The notes beneath the pieces were generated by a model. It saw only the letters and a list, made by a program, of their open reading frames with translations, searched no databases and had not been told where the DNA came from. From positions 2,019,598 through 2,083,597 of the forward strand of contig OX459097.1 of NCBI GenBank assembly GCA_949775045.1: a DNA stretch of 64,000 bases, written 5' to 3'. Of this stretch, positions 10,280 through 21,754 are shown one piece after another; position 1 is the stretch's first letter, and every line of letters starts with the position of its first letter. The DNA comes from Metridium senile. Taxonomy: Eukaryota > Cnidaria > Anthozoa > Actiniaria > Metridiidae. The translations under genes and the position numbers were made by a program.

Positions 10280-13200
10280 AACTATTCCACATGCAGTAAC
10301 AATTTTTGTTTAATCTAATTGTGCATAGAAATAAGAATACCTTGCATGTAAATGTGTTGTATTAATGTAATAATACCTTTCAATATTGTTTTATAAAAAT
10401 ATATCACGAAACCCTTCAAAACAACCTTTTTATATGTCTAGCCTTGTCTAGCCTATAGTTGTAGCCAGGTTGCGGGCTCCCTGTGTAGGGTTAGGTCACG
10501 ATTCGAGCCCAGGCTCTAACGATATCGCAGCTTCTCGGAACCCGTAACCTGGAATGGCCGGAAGAAGGAAGAGTCCATTGGTGATTTCAGATCATACTTC
10601 TAGGACTTTGTGAAATATTGTTTCGTGCATATAGTTGTTGTATAAATTACGAGAACTATAATGACTATTTTGAAGTTTTAAAATGTTTGATATATAGATC
10701 AACCTCAACACAAACTCTCGCAACTGTGTTTCTCTCTCAAGTGTGAAGAACTTCGAAGAATTTAAACTCGACACCTTTATTGCTGATTTCAGAGCAAACT
10801 CCTGATTGCTCTTTGCTAAGAGGTAAGACTTTTTGAAATATTGATTGGTGCATGAAAGTTATAAAATGTTTGATTGATCAACTCCCGGAGTTATTAATTT
10901 ATAAACAGCCGAAGGATCGCTGAGGCCTTAGAAATACTTTCAAAGTCCGTTTTCTCGGCTTTTTCTTCAAATGAAAACATATTTTTCGGGTCTAAACTAA
11001 CTAATGGTTTGATGTTGCGTCTGACTACAAAAAGCAAAATATTTTTGTGCAATGTACAAATTACAAAAAATTATTTACATTTTAATATCGAGACTACTCT
11101 ATGCGTGACACGAAAAGCTGAGATTATAGGGCTTAGAAAATCCCAATTTTCTCAAATGTGGCACCTTAACCCGATATAAAATAGCATTCTATTTTAAGAT
11201 GAGATGCTATTCAGTAGTTCTGTGCAACAAAATTTGTGGCACATTGCGTTTCTATAAATAATTTGACGAAGCCCAAAACTGTACATTTTGACAGATATTT
11301 CCTTGCGTGACACGGCAAGTGTGGAACGCCAATCGTTTGCTCAGATTTATTAAAGGTGACTCGACCCAATATTTTTGCATGAGCACTTTCCAACTATGAA
11401 CCTCATATACTTAAAGAGATTAATTCCGATTTCATATCCTCTATACCACAGATGTTACATATAAACCTATTTATTATTTTTTTTTTTTATTAGTTTTTTT
11501 ATTAGTTTTCCTTTATTTTAAATAAGACAGCTACAATACTACTACTATTACATTACTATGCAATACAATATAATACAGTACAATACTACTTCTACTTTTA
11601 CAAAGATATTACAGCTATTTCCTGTTATTATCATAAATTACATTGTCTGAACAAAAAAAAGCAACATATTTAAACTTGTATTATTTCTTTTATAGCTTTG
11701 AATTTTGTCAGGTGGAACTGCTTATTATTATTTTTCACAGCAATACAATATTCAATCCTTTCATAGTATTTAAGGTATGCTTTAAAACCATTAATTTCCA
11801 ACTGACTTCCATTAATTAAGCTTTGCTCTATAGATATATGATTTAAATAAAAGTAACAAAAAATTGATAAATATAGAAGATTTTGGTGATGGACATGGTC
11901 CTACAAATATTAATAAAAATAAACTTAATACTAGCAAAGCGATACCATACTCTTTAAGCCATATTGAGATTTGAGAGTATAATTTCGCAGATACCTCACA
12001 ATTTATAAATAAATGTTCGATGGTTTCAACATGCTTATTGCAAAGAGAGCATAACTCATAGTCTTTAAGCTTAAACTTAATCTTATATAAGTCCTTATTT
12101 AGATATAAACAATTCATTAGTAATTAACCTATATTGAAACCATCTAAGTTTTGTATCTATCGTTGTTCAAGAGTAAACAAGTGAGTAGGCCTCGCTCCAA
12201 TTGATTTCACTGTTATTTAATACATATAAACCTATTTCAATAATCATAGTCACAGGCGAAGGTACAGTCTACACTATGAAGCCTGCAAAGAATGTTGGTT
12301 ACATGGACATAAATTGTTGGTTTATTACTCGTTTTTTCAATAAATATTTGTTTCATCATCTACTACTGCAACAGCTAGTTGCTGGTCATATAACACAAAC
12401 ACGCACAAGCAAAAAAATGCCATGAATAAATTGAGAATAGAATAGAATAGAAATAAATTGAGAAGAGAAGAGAAGAGAAGAAAATATGGACATCCTTTGC
12501 AGGCTTCAGAGTGTGGACTGTAGCTTTGATTGCGACAACGATTTTTTAAATAGGTGTAGACTAAAGTACAATGTGATATACAACTGTTACAACTCAAAAT
12601 CAAATTTTGTCCTTCAACCGCATTTTCCAGGGAGATGCTTTATTCTCCCTATACCTTGAGTGTTTGTCTTCCTTAGCTTTGGGTGCAGTTTCATTGAAAT
12701 CTAAGATGAATTTGGAGATATTGAGGGATATAGAATTAAGAGTGTAATTTTATGTGTAAACTAAACACTTGACTTCCCAAAGCCAAAATGACTACTTCTA
12801 AGGTATATATTTACAAAAAACATTGCTAAATTTATTGTTATAAATCCCTAATATGTGCTTGAAAACTTAGAATTCGGTTGAAGGATAAAATTTGATTCCG
12901 AGTTAAAATTGTTGTGATGTCATTACCACGTCATTACCATTTGTAACACAGTAAAAAATGCTGACTTAACTTTACTTTACTTTTACGGTGTTACAAATTT
13001 CATTCTATTACCTATCATTTATATCAAACACCGACGCATGCTAATCTAGATTACTTGCTAGTTTCCATTTATATGTCATCATGAGATATTTCAGTGATTG
13101 CGGCCTATTTATAGCACTCCACTTATAATTTTTGAGATTTCACTAACAATAATGTTTGCATTGAAAAAAATTTCCATATGTCAAAGTCAACTTGCTGTCT

Positions 13201-13480
13201 AACAACATTGAGATATAAGATAATATTTATATTTAGAAAATCCTTGTTTTATAATCTTGAAACATGATTCTTATATAAAGGGGAAAAAAATCTTGATGGC
13301 TTTTAAAACTAATTTATTTATTTTAACTGAGCTGTTTTATGAGATTATATAATATTGTGTATGATACAAATAAGATTTACCATGATGCATGTTTTATCCT
13401 AAAAGTGCTGAATAGCGGTGAACTTTTTAATATTTTAAAAGTCTTAATTGATATCTAAAGAGAATAAAGACTTAATTTAT
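10280..13480. repeat. Upstream module of the gene unit, copy 1 (before gene B)
   Basis: The stretch recurs, in the same order, before gene C (29930-30967, 33910-35170 and part of 35360-35720) and gene D (58560-61303). Landmarks are gggctccctgtgtagggtta at 10474; the CTCTCAACTGTG-like block near 10720; a palindrome with cgaaggtacagtctacac at 12250-12550; an outer inverted repeat with CTTCAACCG ends (about 12575-12915); and the hairpin ending gtgttacaaatttcat near 12990. It contains no long frame other than an inserted LINE. Because it moves with the unit it marks the duplication boundary and may hold the promoter, but that is unproven. Confidence 0.75.
11473..12220 (-). mobile_element. 5'-truncated LINE insertion with 17-bp target duplication
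   Basis: The insert is bounded by direct copies of tacatataaacctattt (11456-11472 and 12221-12237). Copy 3 of the module carries the same sequence once, uninterrupted, at 59864-59880: the empty site. A T-rich run at the left end is the poly-A tail of a minus-strand element. The minus-strand frame 12117-11812 has the Cys/His pattern usual after LINE reverse transcriptase (LCSLCNKHVETIEHLFINC). Insertion therefore postdates the module duplication. Confidence 0.85.
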
Positions 13481-14143
13481 TAACTGTAATATTTGTCTTT
13501 CTTCATAAATTATCCATATTTAATACAAGGCTGTGTTTGTCAGACTACTTTCGTCATGAATTATTAAAGACCTTAGAAATGATAATAACAAGGCTACAGT
13601 TTGTTAATTAATTTGTACCAAGCTATTAGTTTGCACCAAGTTTTTTTAATTTATAAATAAAGTTGTATTAGTTACAAGAGCTATTATACTGATTACCATT
13701 ACATAGGGGTGCAGGTGGTTATGCAATTACTAAAAACATCCTTCGAGGACAGCTTTAACCTTGAAAAGAATATCGTGCCAAACAAATATCATACAAAGCA
13801 TTAAAATAAATCCTGCAATGCCTCAAGGGCCAAAAAATATACTACACAACAAAAATTTGAATTACTAGAGATGTCATTTTTTTATTTTATTTAGTACTTT
13901 AATGATTTAGTAAAGCAAAATATAATGAAACTATAATACAGAAAAGGTTTATTTTATGACGTTTCGGGGTAAAATAAAACTTTTTTTGTATTAGTTTCTT
14001 TATTTACTTTATTTATTATGTGCTTCTTTAATTTCCTTTTCTACTTAACTTTCTTGCTTCTCTCCTTTCTTCATTTGTCCAATCAAATATTTTGTCATTC
14101 ATCCACTCATTGATTCTTTTATTCACTTCTATATTTTCCTAAA
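13481..14143. other. Region between upstream module and domain X exon of gene B
   Basis: Non-coding and AT-rich, with a GACGTTTCG motif at 13958-13966 inside a small palindrome. The homologous interval is deleted in the copies at 21.7 and 61.3 kb. Confidence 0.45.
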
Positions 14144-14381
14144 GGCACTGTTACACTGCAATTGTTTCAGCAGTTTGTCTTGCAATATTAATGCTGTTGA
14201 AACAAGTTTTTGTAGAATTGCACAGTGTAATAAAGACTGTCAATCAATTTGTTTGTTACAGACAGCATTGCACAGTAGAGTTCAGTTCTACTTTTAGTAA
14301 CTCAGCAATTTTCAAACCACCAATTTTCAAGCATTTCGAGACAAGTTGCTGTGAAAATTACACATTGTATGTAACAGTGCC
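14144..14381. mobile_element. MITE with GGCACTGTTACA ends, in front of gene B
   Basis: Ends are ggcactgttacactgca and an inverted tgtaacagtgcc. The same element lies at the homologous place before gene C (35824-36055), so it was present before the unit duplicated. Confidence 0.65.
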
Positions 14382-14502
14382 TCAACTTGGTATCTCAACT
14401 TGGCTTTCGGTCCAAGGTTGAGTTTATTTTGTGAAGAGATTCGTAGATTCTACTTTAGAATGATAACAATCACATGACTGACTCAATGTATTCTCATTTC
14501 AG

Positions 14503-14559
14503 ATTACTGGTATGGAAAACGTAATTGGCAAGATCCCCCCAAAACCTGATATTATATAG
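14503..14559 (+). pseudogene. Duplicated 5' tip of the domain X exon, ending in a stop
   Basis: A roughly 120-bp tandem duplication copied the acceptor (ttctcatttcag) and the first bases of the domain X exon. This copy reads ATG GAA AAC.. through KIPPKP to TAG at 14557-14559. If its acceptor is used, the transcript would carry a 16-codon upstream reading frame. Confidence 0.6.
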
Positions 14560-14622
14560 ATTCTAATTTAGAATGCTATTACAACAATCCAATGAATTCA
14601 TTACAATGTATTCTCATTTCAG

Positions 14623-15325
14623 ATTACTGGCATGGCATACCTGGGCACGAATTCCCCAAAACCTGATGATACTGAAGGATATGCATCAATAACCTTGACT
14701 CTTAAAGAACCAAGTTCTGAAATAAAAACTATTGCTTGTTTTATTAAGAATGATGAGACATTACAAGAGTTGCAATTTTTAAATCAAACTGAAAAATATG
14801 TTAAAACACACGAAGACCAAAATACCAAGTTTTTCCTATATTTTCATTGTTCTGAATCAGATTTGTCAACTCGTTTAGTCAAATCTGAAATAGTAGCTCA
14901 CCGCTTTACTAAGCCAAACAAAGACAAAAACTGTATAATTGAGAACAAATTGGAAACACAACCATTTTTCTTGAGGGATAATCATGTGTTTTTGCCTGCA
15001 TGTCATAAAGATTTGAAAACAGTAGACTTTGAAAAATTTTTATCAGCTCATAGTAGTGCCGTCACTAAGAAAAATCTTTCAGCTGGAAAATATAGAGGAG
15101 TGCAAAACAGTGATGTACCAGACAGAGTAAAATATTATCCTTTTTTACTGTCAAGCAGTACCCGTAATAATACATTGAATATCCCAAATCTGGCTTATAA
15201 GGTTTTCCAAAACTTGGTTGATGGTCCACTACTCCTGCTTGAGGAAGCCAGTTGGAGACTGATTGGGTGGTACGAGAAAGCCCTAGAAGGAGACCGAATT
15301 ACTGTTTATCATTTAGGAACACATG
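14623..15325 (+). CDS. Gene B, domain X exon (start codon 14632)
   Basis: This single exon encodes 231 residues of a domain I do not recognise; its partner in gene C (36217-36904) is clearly homologous. The likely start is the ATG at 14632, nine bases after acceptor ttctcatttcag, which implies a 5'-UTR intron. The donor is CATG|GTGAGA, phase 1. The protein starts MAYLGTNSPKPDDTEGYASI, alternates strand-like and charged segments, and keeps motifs such as ETQPFFLRDNHVFLPACH, SAGKYRGVQNS and WRLIGWYEKA in both copies. There is no signal peptide or membrane helix, so a cytosolic location is inferred. Being amino-terminal to death domains, it may be a sensor or oligomerisation module. It is not obviously ZU5, UPA, TIR or NACHT. 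The frame runs on to 15447 through the intron, which I take as chance. Confidence 0.8.
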
Positions 15326-15400
15326 GTGAGAAGATATTACTGACAGTGAAAATCGTTGCATCACGAGTTACAAATTGTCAAATTCAATTGATTTGGGGGT

Positions 15401-15511
15401 TTTCTGACCCATCAATCAGTTTGGAGGCAGAGCTTACATCAAATTAACCAATGAGTTACCAAGTGTGATATGTAAGCTCCGCCTCAAAGTTGATTGACAG
15501 ATCGCAAAAGA
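15401..15511. repeat. Intronic palindrome after domain X, copy B
   Basis: GGCAGAGCTTACA and TGTAAGCTCCGCC form the stem of an inverted repeat of about 110 bp. The same hairpin sits just after the exon donor in all four units (also 21855-21960, 36977-37080 and 61404-61509), so it is ancestral to the array. Confidence 0.7.
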
Positions 15512-15530
15512 CAATAATCCATCTATGTAG

Positions 15531-15740
15531 ATGAGGCATGATCGTCCGGGGTGGTGTAGTCTTGAGAAAGACTGATGGTGTTAATGTCTGACGTTTCGAC
15601 AACCTGAGCGGAAGTCATCTTCAGAGTAAAGAAAATGAAAAGACAGCGGTGTTATTTATGTGTCTGGTTCGTCGGTAATGTTGTTGTTGATGCGTGGGTA
15701 GGTGTTAGTCATTGTGTTAGCGGAAAGCTTGAAGCTTGAA
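15531..15740. mobile_element. Penelope-like or similar retroelement fragment (GACGTTTCGACAACCTGAG)
   Basis: The block with GATGAGGCATGATCGTCCGG and GACGTTTCG is shared with 28410-28545 but absent from the corresponding intron of gene C. Repeats with a CGAAACGTC core are seen in Penelope-like elements; that assignment is from memory and tentative. Confidence 0.4.
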
Positions 15741-15841
15741 TAATCCATCTGAAGTTTCAAAATAGAAGGTCTCGGTGCAGCATTATGAATAGAGGTTTGA
15801 TAAAGGTTTGCATTGTTTTTATATCGAAATAGACACTACAG

Positions 15842-15973
15842 ATATTTGGAAAACATCCATAAGCAACCAAACAGATGGCATCCTGGCCAACCAACCTCAT
15901 CCTGGTCGATCTGGATATGCTGATTCAACTTCAAGCACTGATCATTCAGACCATAGTTTCAATCATGTTCAAG
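15842..15973 (+). CDS. Gene B, linker exon 1
   Basis: Acceptor gacactacag and donor TTCAAG|GTAATT, phase 1 at both ends, encode 44 residues starting IWKTSISNQTDG and rich in Ser, Thr, Asn, Gln, His and Asp. Homologous exons are at 22057, 37189 and 61606. It is probably a flexible, disordered spacer between domain X and later modules. Short conserved starts (DIWKTS) argue for real coding. Confidence 0.75.
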
Positions 15974-16200
15974 GTAATTAAGGGCAATCTGTTTCATCAC
16001 CATATCTTATTCTGGTGATTTGTTTTAATAAGGAACCATGTGACCCATTCAATCAATTTGTGATAGAAATATAACATCAGCATTACTCAGTGCACACAAC
16101 GTTCACAATCGACTATGTAGAAAAGCAATGCTGAAGAGAGGAAATGTATTTTGGTGAAATGTGACTTGTAATACATGTGTGTGTGTGTTTTTTGCTGCAG

Positions 16201-16302
16201 ATCCAGTTTCACATAACCAACCAACCCAGAACAGTATGGCATATCAGCTTCCATCTGGCTCAAATGTTGGTTTGTCTTCTGATGGAGCAAATGGACAACA
16301 AG
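16201..16302 (+). CDS. Gene B, linker exon 2
   Basis: Acceptor tttgctgcag and donor CAACAAG|GTATTA, phase 1-1, encode 34 residues (NQPTQNSMAYQLPSGSNVG). It has clear homologues in gene C at 40866-40967 and 49914-50027, with conserved flanks on both sides. Low-complexity, probably disordered. Confidence 0.7.
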
Positions 16303-16528
16303 GTATTACATAGTAACATATTCAACATATTCATTGAGACAGCTATGTATGTAGCTTTTAATATTATGACATATTTTATATTTTACATATTTTACTATAC
16401 CTTTATTGTATTTTTTGTAACTTATTATATTATATTATATTATTTATTCTAAATATAACGTAATTCAACCGTAAGGTTGCAAAGTTTTATATTAATAAAC
16501 TATCTATCTATCTCTATTTCTATCTATC

Positions 16529-17477
16529 TATGGTTGTCCATTTGTTTCAAAATTGGGGCCTGCTGTACGCGTTTTTTCTCCCCACGTACAATCTTAAAAA
16601 CGCGTATATATGCATCTTTTTTGCATGTATACGCAATATTTTGTGGCACACTTCAATAAATTTAGCGACCGCGTATACGCAATCATGTCCCATTTGGAAC
16701 CATATCTGTGCGGTACAAAAATATGCACACAAAAAACACGCGTATACATGCGTCTTTGCATTCGGTACGCGTTCGTTTTTTATTAGTCTCCAGGCTCCAG
16801 GAGCTTCTTTAAACCGGCCACAAATTAAACCTTAGCTACGATATTTTAATTTCAAAGCTGCTATATTCTAGAAGTAAGTTCAGAAAGTCCTGAAGTTAGC
16901 TCAAATCATTGTCATTCAAAACATAGAGTAAATATAATTTTCAATGATCGGAAAGCTTGAAAGCTCAAAATCTTTATCATTTTATGGAATTGTCACTTGG
17001 AAATGTTAGATATAGATGTTAGAAGGTTCTTCAATTACAGCCAAACCTACAGAAGCGTTCCTATCGAGGTTGGAAGGCTCTATTTATTTTTCCAAACTTG
17101 ATTTGAAATTTGTTTTGAAATTTGCATAAATGAATCGTTTAAAGAAGCTCCTGGAGCCTGGAGCTCGAGACTAATAAAAAACGAACGTGTACCAAATGAA
17201 GAGACGCAGGTATACGCATGTTTTTTGTATGCGTATTTTTGTACCACACAGATATGGTTCCAAATGGGACATGATTGTGATCGATTTTAATTCCGAGCGT
17301 ACACTTGTTAATTCTTCAATCACATGCGTATACGCGGTCGCTAAATTTATCGAAGTGTGCCACAAAATATCGCATATACACGCAAAAAAGACTCATATAT
17401 ACGCGTTTTTAAAATTGTACTTGGGGAGAAAATACGCGTACAGCAGGCCCCAATTTTGAAATGAATAGACAACCATA
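16529..17477. mobile_element. 949-bp foldback element in gene B intron
   Basis: Arms of about 300 bp are inverted copies: TATGGTTGTCCATTTG.. at the left and ..GACAACCATA at the right, including ggggcctgctgtacgcg and its complement. Open frames on both strands here are mirror images of each other and not genes. Confidence 0.8.
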
Positions 17478-17649
17478 AATAGCTGCCGAAACAACATTCG
17501 CTATAAACGTAAATAAGAGATGCACATAAATATTGTACAATATTACCGGGAATATTTCTCTGCTCTACAAAAAATAAGCTTCGACAACTGGCAGTTTTAT
17601 TATTGTTCTGCAAATTTGGACGCGCGACTGCACAAATACATATTGTTCT

Positions 17650-17787
17650 CTAAGGGGCTGTTTATATGAAAGCAAGTTGTCCCTGATAGCCAGGATAACT
17701 CTTGTTTTGTATTCTCCGGGGAACTCAAAACAAAAGAGTTATCCCGGCTAGTAGGGACAACTCGCCTTCATATAAACAGCCCCTTAG
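17650..17787. mobile_element. 138-bp palindromic MITE
   Basis: Ends CTAAGGGGCTGTTTATATGA and its complement enclose inner inverted parts around ttctccgggg. No coding capacity. Confidence 0.75.
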
Positions 17788-17950
17788 ACTTCCTGCCGAT
17801 TCATTTCTATATCTCGTCTTCAGATGGAACATTATTTTTGCACATTGATTGTTCAGTTTATATATCTGTTTCAAGCAGTAGCCTTATGCAGTCTTAGACT
17901 GCCTATTTTTATTCATTCTTACTAAAATTTGATTCTTTACTTATGATAAG

Positions 17951-18238
17951 ATGGAGTATCAACAGTGCAGCCGAGGGTTGAGCCAGGACATGAAATGATA
18001 GTTAATACACTCGGTCAGATGGGATTAGAAGATCGCAATTCTCCATCCTTGCAGCAAGAGGTTCCACCACCTCAAGCGAATGGCATCCAATCTGAACGCC
18101 CACAGACTGGGCTACAAAATAGAGTCATTAATGAAGAGCAGAGGTCAGAAGATGGTGCAGAGAGTGAAACAGGACAGCTTGAACAACAAGTGCATGCACA
18201 AGAAGAAGCAGCACCGGCATTATCAGAAGATCCTTCAG
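17951..18238 (+). CDS. Gene B, acidic/Gln-rich linker exon 3
   Basis: The exon starts after acceptor ttatgataag and ends at donor CCTTCAG|GTAAGG, phase 1-1, giving 96 residues. It begins DGVSTVQPRVEPGHEMIV, with a short helix-like NTLGQMGLEDR segment, and is otherwise rich in Gln, Glu, Pro and Ser (QLEQQVHAQEEAAPALSEDP). No homologue was found in gene C in this window. It is probably an extended, charged spacer. The start is less certain because the acceptor lacks a strong pyrimidine tract; another AG (aacag at 17963) lies just downstream. Confidence 0.6.
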
Positions 18239-18270
18239 GTAAGGAATATATAATTTGAATATATATTATA

Positions 18271-18368
18271 TGAATATATAATTTCTCCATACAAATCACT
18301 TTTAATTTTTAACAAGTTTGAAACAGAGCTGAAAATACAGTGATTTGTATTGGGAAATTATATATTCA
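18271..18368. repeat. Short palindrome in intron
   Basis: gaatatataatttctccat and a complementary arm ending aaattatatattc flank a loop of about 50 bases. Confidence 0.5.
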
Positions 18369-18491
18369 AGTGGCAATATCTGTGTGATTATTTTGGGTGA
18401 TTTTGCCTATCAAAATTGTGAACCAAAAACATGAGCAAGTGAAAATAATGTTTTATGACGTCATCACTTAAGGACTATAATTATATTCATA

Positions 18492-18492
18492 A

Positions 18493-18526
<34 letters not shown>

Positions 18527-18800
18527 TTTTATATAGCGTCAATTCCTTAAAGTTCAACAACGCTTTACATATTAATTGCTGTTCTACAGGCAAGCAATGT
18601 AAGCGGCACAGAACAGGAGTAATGTGATCATGCTTGTCACAGCACGATACCAATTAAGCTTGCTGCATCATTCTGAACCCGCTGAAGTTTCTGAATTAGG
18701 TAATTCGGTACCCCGTACAACAAGGAATTACAAAAATCTAGTTTACTTGAAATAAAAGCATGTACCAGGGATTCACAGACTTCCATAGAAATATATTTTC
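18492..18800 (-). mobile_element. Dead LINE fragment: reverse-transcriptase end joined to a GACGCTATATAA tail
   Basis: On the minus strand the translation shows SSKLDFCNSLLYGVPNYLIQ, LQRVQND, then after a frameshift DHITPVLCRLHCLPVEQQL. This is the motif series at the end of jockey/CR1-type reverse transcriptases. It then changes at once to TGTAAAGCGTTG..GACGCTATATAAAAT and an (ATT)n microsatellite. That tail resembles the AAGCGC..GCGCTATATAAG core of the 132-bp array at 8 kb, so the tail may be the LINE's own 3' end brought close by an internal deletion. Confidence 0.75.
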
Positions 18801-19791
18801 GGATAAATATAAAAAAAAATTATAAAAAAGCCCTAAAAAATGATATAAAAAAATATAATAATACTGGACACAATACAACAAGTAACTCAAAAAAGATGTA
18901 CCATAAATGTAGCTACTATTTTTTTTGGTAGTTGCCCACTCCACCCCTTCAAATGTCTAATGATCTGTCCCTTTTCAAGAACTTTTGATGTGGATGAATG
19001 AGATTTAGGCCAAGTTAAAACCAAGACTCTGATTCTGCGCAGCGGTCTTTCTGATTATTCTTGGGGTTCCTCAAAGATATTAAGGGCTTACTTGAACTGT
19101 TAGCAGTGACGGCTTTGCATAGCTAGTTTTTCCTCACCTTCAACTTCTTGGTTGTTATTTAGGTTCGGTTCATGGAAGTATACGCTCCACTGTTCTCAGT
19201 GTGACAGGTACTGCATGGTGGTGAACTGTGGCATGATTACCATGGTTACCTTAATGCATTGGTGTGGTACCAAATGGCCATTATTGATTAAAGTGGCTTT
19301 AGTCGTTATTTGTATAACAAAAACTAACGCAAGTAGGTTTGTGATCATTTTATTCTCGACGTTTCGACTCCATCCAGCGTCATTTTCAAGAGAAAATTAG
19401 TATTCAAAAATCAAAAGTTTTATACAGTAATAATGGTCCCATGATAATAGTCTTTAACAAAAGATCTTCGCACTAACGGAGTCAGATTGAATGTTTAGTG
19501 ATGGTTTAATTTTCCTGATGAATAACAATGATCTAGTGGATGAGGCAATCCATTTTGCCATGGTGAAATTGTTAGTCAGGTCAGGGACTACCGTTAGGCC
19601 ATGGGCTGACTTCATGTGTTTTCCGATGGTTAAAAAGTGTTCTATTGTTGGTATATTACTTGTTTAATTTCATTTAACCTTGTAACATATTGTGAAAACA
19701 GACTCTTTCAGTGTAACACTTGTTGGAAGCTAATTTGTATTCACAATAATGATGTATTTTATTAATATACTACTATGTAATTTTTATTCAG
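18801..19791. repeat. Intron block homologous to 54060-54640 of gene C
   Basis: Sequence from about 19040 (aagggcttacttgaactgtt) onward, including ggtactgcatggtggtgaac at 19208, matches gene C near 54060-54500. It also holds a GACGTTTCG motif (19358-19366) in a retroelement-like piece absent from gene C. A part of it (19650-19780) is repeated in tandem at 19955-20100. No reading frame is conserved between the copies. Confidence 0.6.
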
Positions 19792-19868
19792 TTGCTGATT
19801 CCCCTACAACGAACCAACCAGTACTTCCACTTAACTTTCCTCGGCTTTTGGGGACATTTAATCACTAA
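19792..19868 (+). CDS. Gene B, candidate alternative terminal exon
   Basis: After a good acceptor (gtaatttttattcag), phase 1 gives VADSPTTNQPVLPLNFPRLL and a stop at 19866-19868. The start resembles the linker exons (NQPV). If used, it would end the protein without any death domain. It could equally be a dead linker exon; the second tandem copy at about 19955-20100 has no such frame. Confidence 0.25.
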
Positions 19869-20260
19869 TCCCCCTCAAGTCATGCTATTATAATTACCTT
19901 TATCCATTGGTGTGGTACCAAATGGCCATTCTTTGTCATTTCTGTTCTATTGTTGCAGGTATATTACTTGTTTAATGTCATTTAAACTTGTAACATATTG
20001 TGAAAACAGACTCTTGCAGTGTAATCACTTGTTGGAAGTTGCTTTATATTCACAACAATGATGTATTTTGTTGATATGCTGCTATTTTGCTTTATATTGG
20101 TATTTGATTTTTCTTTGTCATCATTACTGTGGTTTTCAGCTTTCTGTTAACTGCTAGTTGTGAAACACGTAACATGCTCCTGTTTGTTTCTTGGCGCCTT
20201 TTATGTTTTTCATTGACGGCAGCCAAAACTGGCTGCTTGAATACCGTCGCTTGCATCTAC

Positions 20261-20719
20261 CCGTTTAAGTGCGCCTGACACCTTTCATGATATTTTGCAA
20301 ATCTGTTGTACATGAGGTGTATAATATAATGTAAGTGTACTTAATTTTACTTTATGTCGACCTCTCCTTTGAAATCTGAAAATGCAAATGAAGTGACGTC
20401 ATCCCAGGCCTCATTAAATATACAAAAGTTCTCTGGAAATAATTATAGCAATTTTTTAAAGCTCAATATCTGTATTACTAATATTCACACTACCATTAAC
20501 ATTTTTACTAATTTACAAAAACAATATTGCTGTCAGCCTTGAAACAAAACTTTGACAAATTCCTGGGATGACGTCACCTCACTTACACTTTCAGATTTCA
20601 AATGTTCATATCTCAAAAAGGAGAGGTCGACATCAAGAAATATTAAGTACACTTATTATACACCTCATGTACAACAAATTTGCAAAATATCATGAAGGGC
20701 GTCAGGTGCACTTTAACGG
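20261..20719. mobile_element. TIR element, palindromic, first copy
   Basis: Ends read CCGTTTAAGTGCGCCTGACA and its complement near 20700-20719. Inner inverted parts carry TGTCGACCTCTCC. A shorter copy is at 54831-55124, also in the intron before a DD exon. Confidence 0.7.
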
Positions 20720-21187
20720 TTGCGACAAAAACATGTTTTGTCCCGCAGTCAAACTTCAAAGATTGGCACTCCAAACTTCGTATGTTTGTAAACCACTTTC
20801 GTGAAAAAAGGCTAGAAATTTATGGATATGTACTGCACTTGCATCTATCCTTTAACAGATGCAACAAAAATATATAATATGCGAAATCTACCCCCCAAAA
20901 ATTGGATTTATTTAGAGGATTGCATTGGGAGATTCCAAAGTTTGGCGCCAAACTTTGGGAGTTTACATCTATTTTTGTCGCATGAACATCTCCTCAAAAA
21001 GTATCATATTGTACTTTAGTCTATATGTAACATATGTGGTATTAGATCGAGGATAAGAAATTGGAATCAAAGGTGGAGAGTGCTCATGCAAAAATATTGG
21101 TTTGAGTCACCTTCATTAATAGTCTGTAAAAGTAAAAATAATAGTTACAACTTTACATACAAATGTTATGTATGTCATCATGATATG

Positions 21188-21273
21188 TAATATAATGAAA
21201 TTTGTAACACCGTAAAAAATGTTGACTTATAACTTTATTTTACTTTCACGGTGTTACAAATTTCATTATATTA
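21188..21273. repeat. Perfect hairpin with TGTAACACCGT arms
   Basis: taatgaaatttgtaacaccg and its exact complement lie about 20 bases apart. The version in the gene B upstream module (near 12950-13000) keeps the right arm but not all of the left. Confidence 0.7.
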
Positions 21274-21754
21274 CCTATCATTTATATCAAACACCGACGC
21301 ATGCTAATCTAGATTACTCGCTTTTTTCCATTTATATGTCATCATGAGATATTTCAGTGATTGCGGCCTTTTTATAGCACTCCACTTAGAATTTTTGAGA
21401 TTTCACTAACAATAATGTTTGCATTGAAAAAGATTTCCATATGTCAAAGTCGGTTGTCTAAAAACATTGACTTGTAAGATAATATTTATATTTAGAAAAT
21501 CCGAGGTCGTTTTATAATCTTTAAACATGATTCCTAATATATAAAGGTGAAAAAAATCTTGATGGCTTTTAAAAATTTTATTTATTTTAACTGAGCTGTT
21601 TTATGAGGTTATATAATTGTGCATGATACAAATAAGATTTACCATGATGCATGTTTTATCCTAAATGTGCTAAATAGCGTTGATCTTTTTAATATTTTAA
21701 AAGTCTTAATTGATATCTAAAGAGAATAAAGACTTAATTAACAATAATATTATA

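Noticed and set aside
15326..15447. Extension of the domain X frame past the donor to 15447
   Set aside because: Gene C stops soon after the donor at the same place and the extension lies in the intronic hairpin.
16530..17613. Open frames on both strands with similar peptides
   Set aside because: Mirror-image arms of a foldback element.
20340..20640. Apparent coding frames next to TGTCGACCTCTCC
   Set aside because: Part of a palindromic TIR element that also occurs at 54831-55124 without an open frame.
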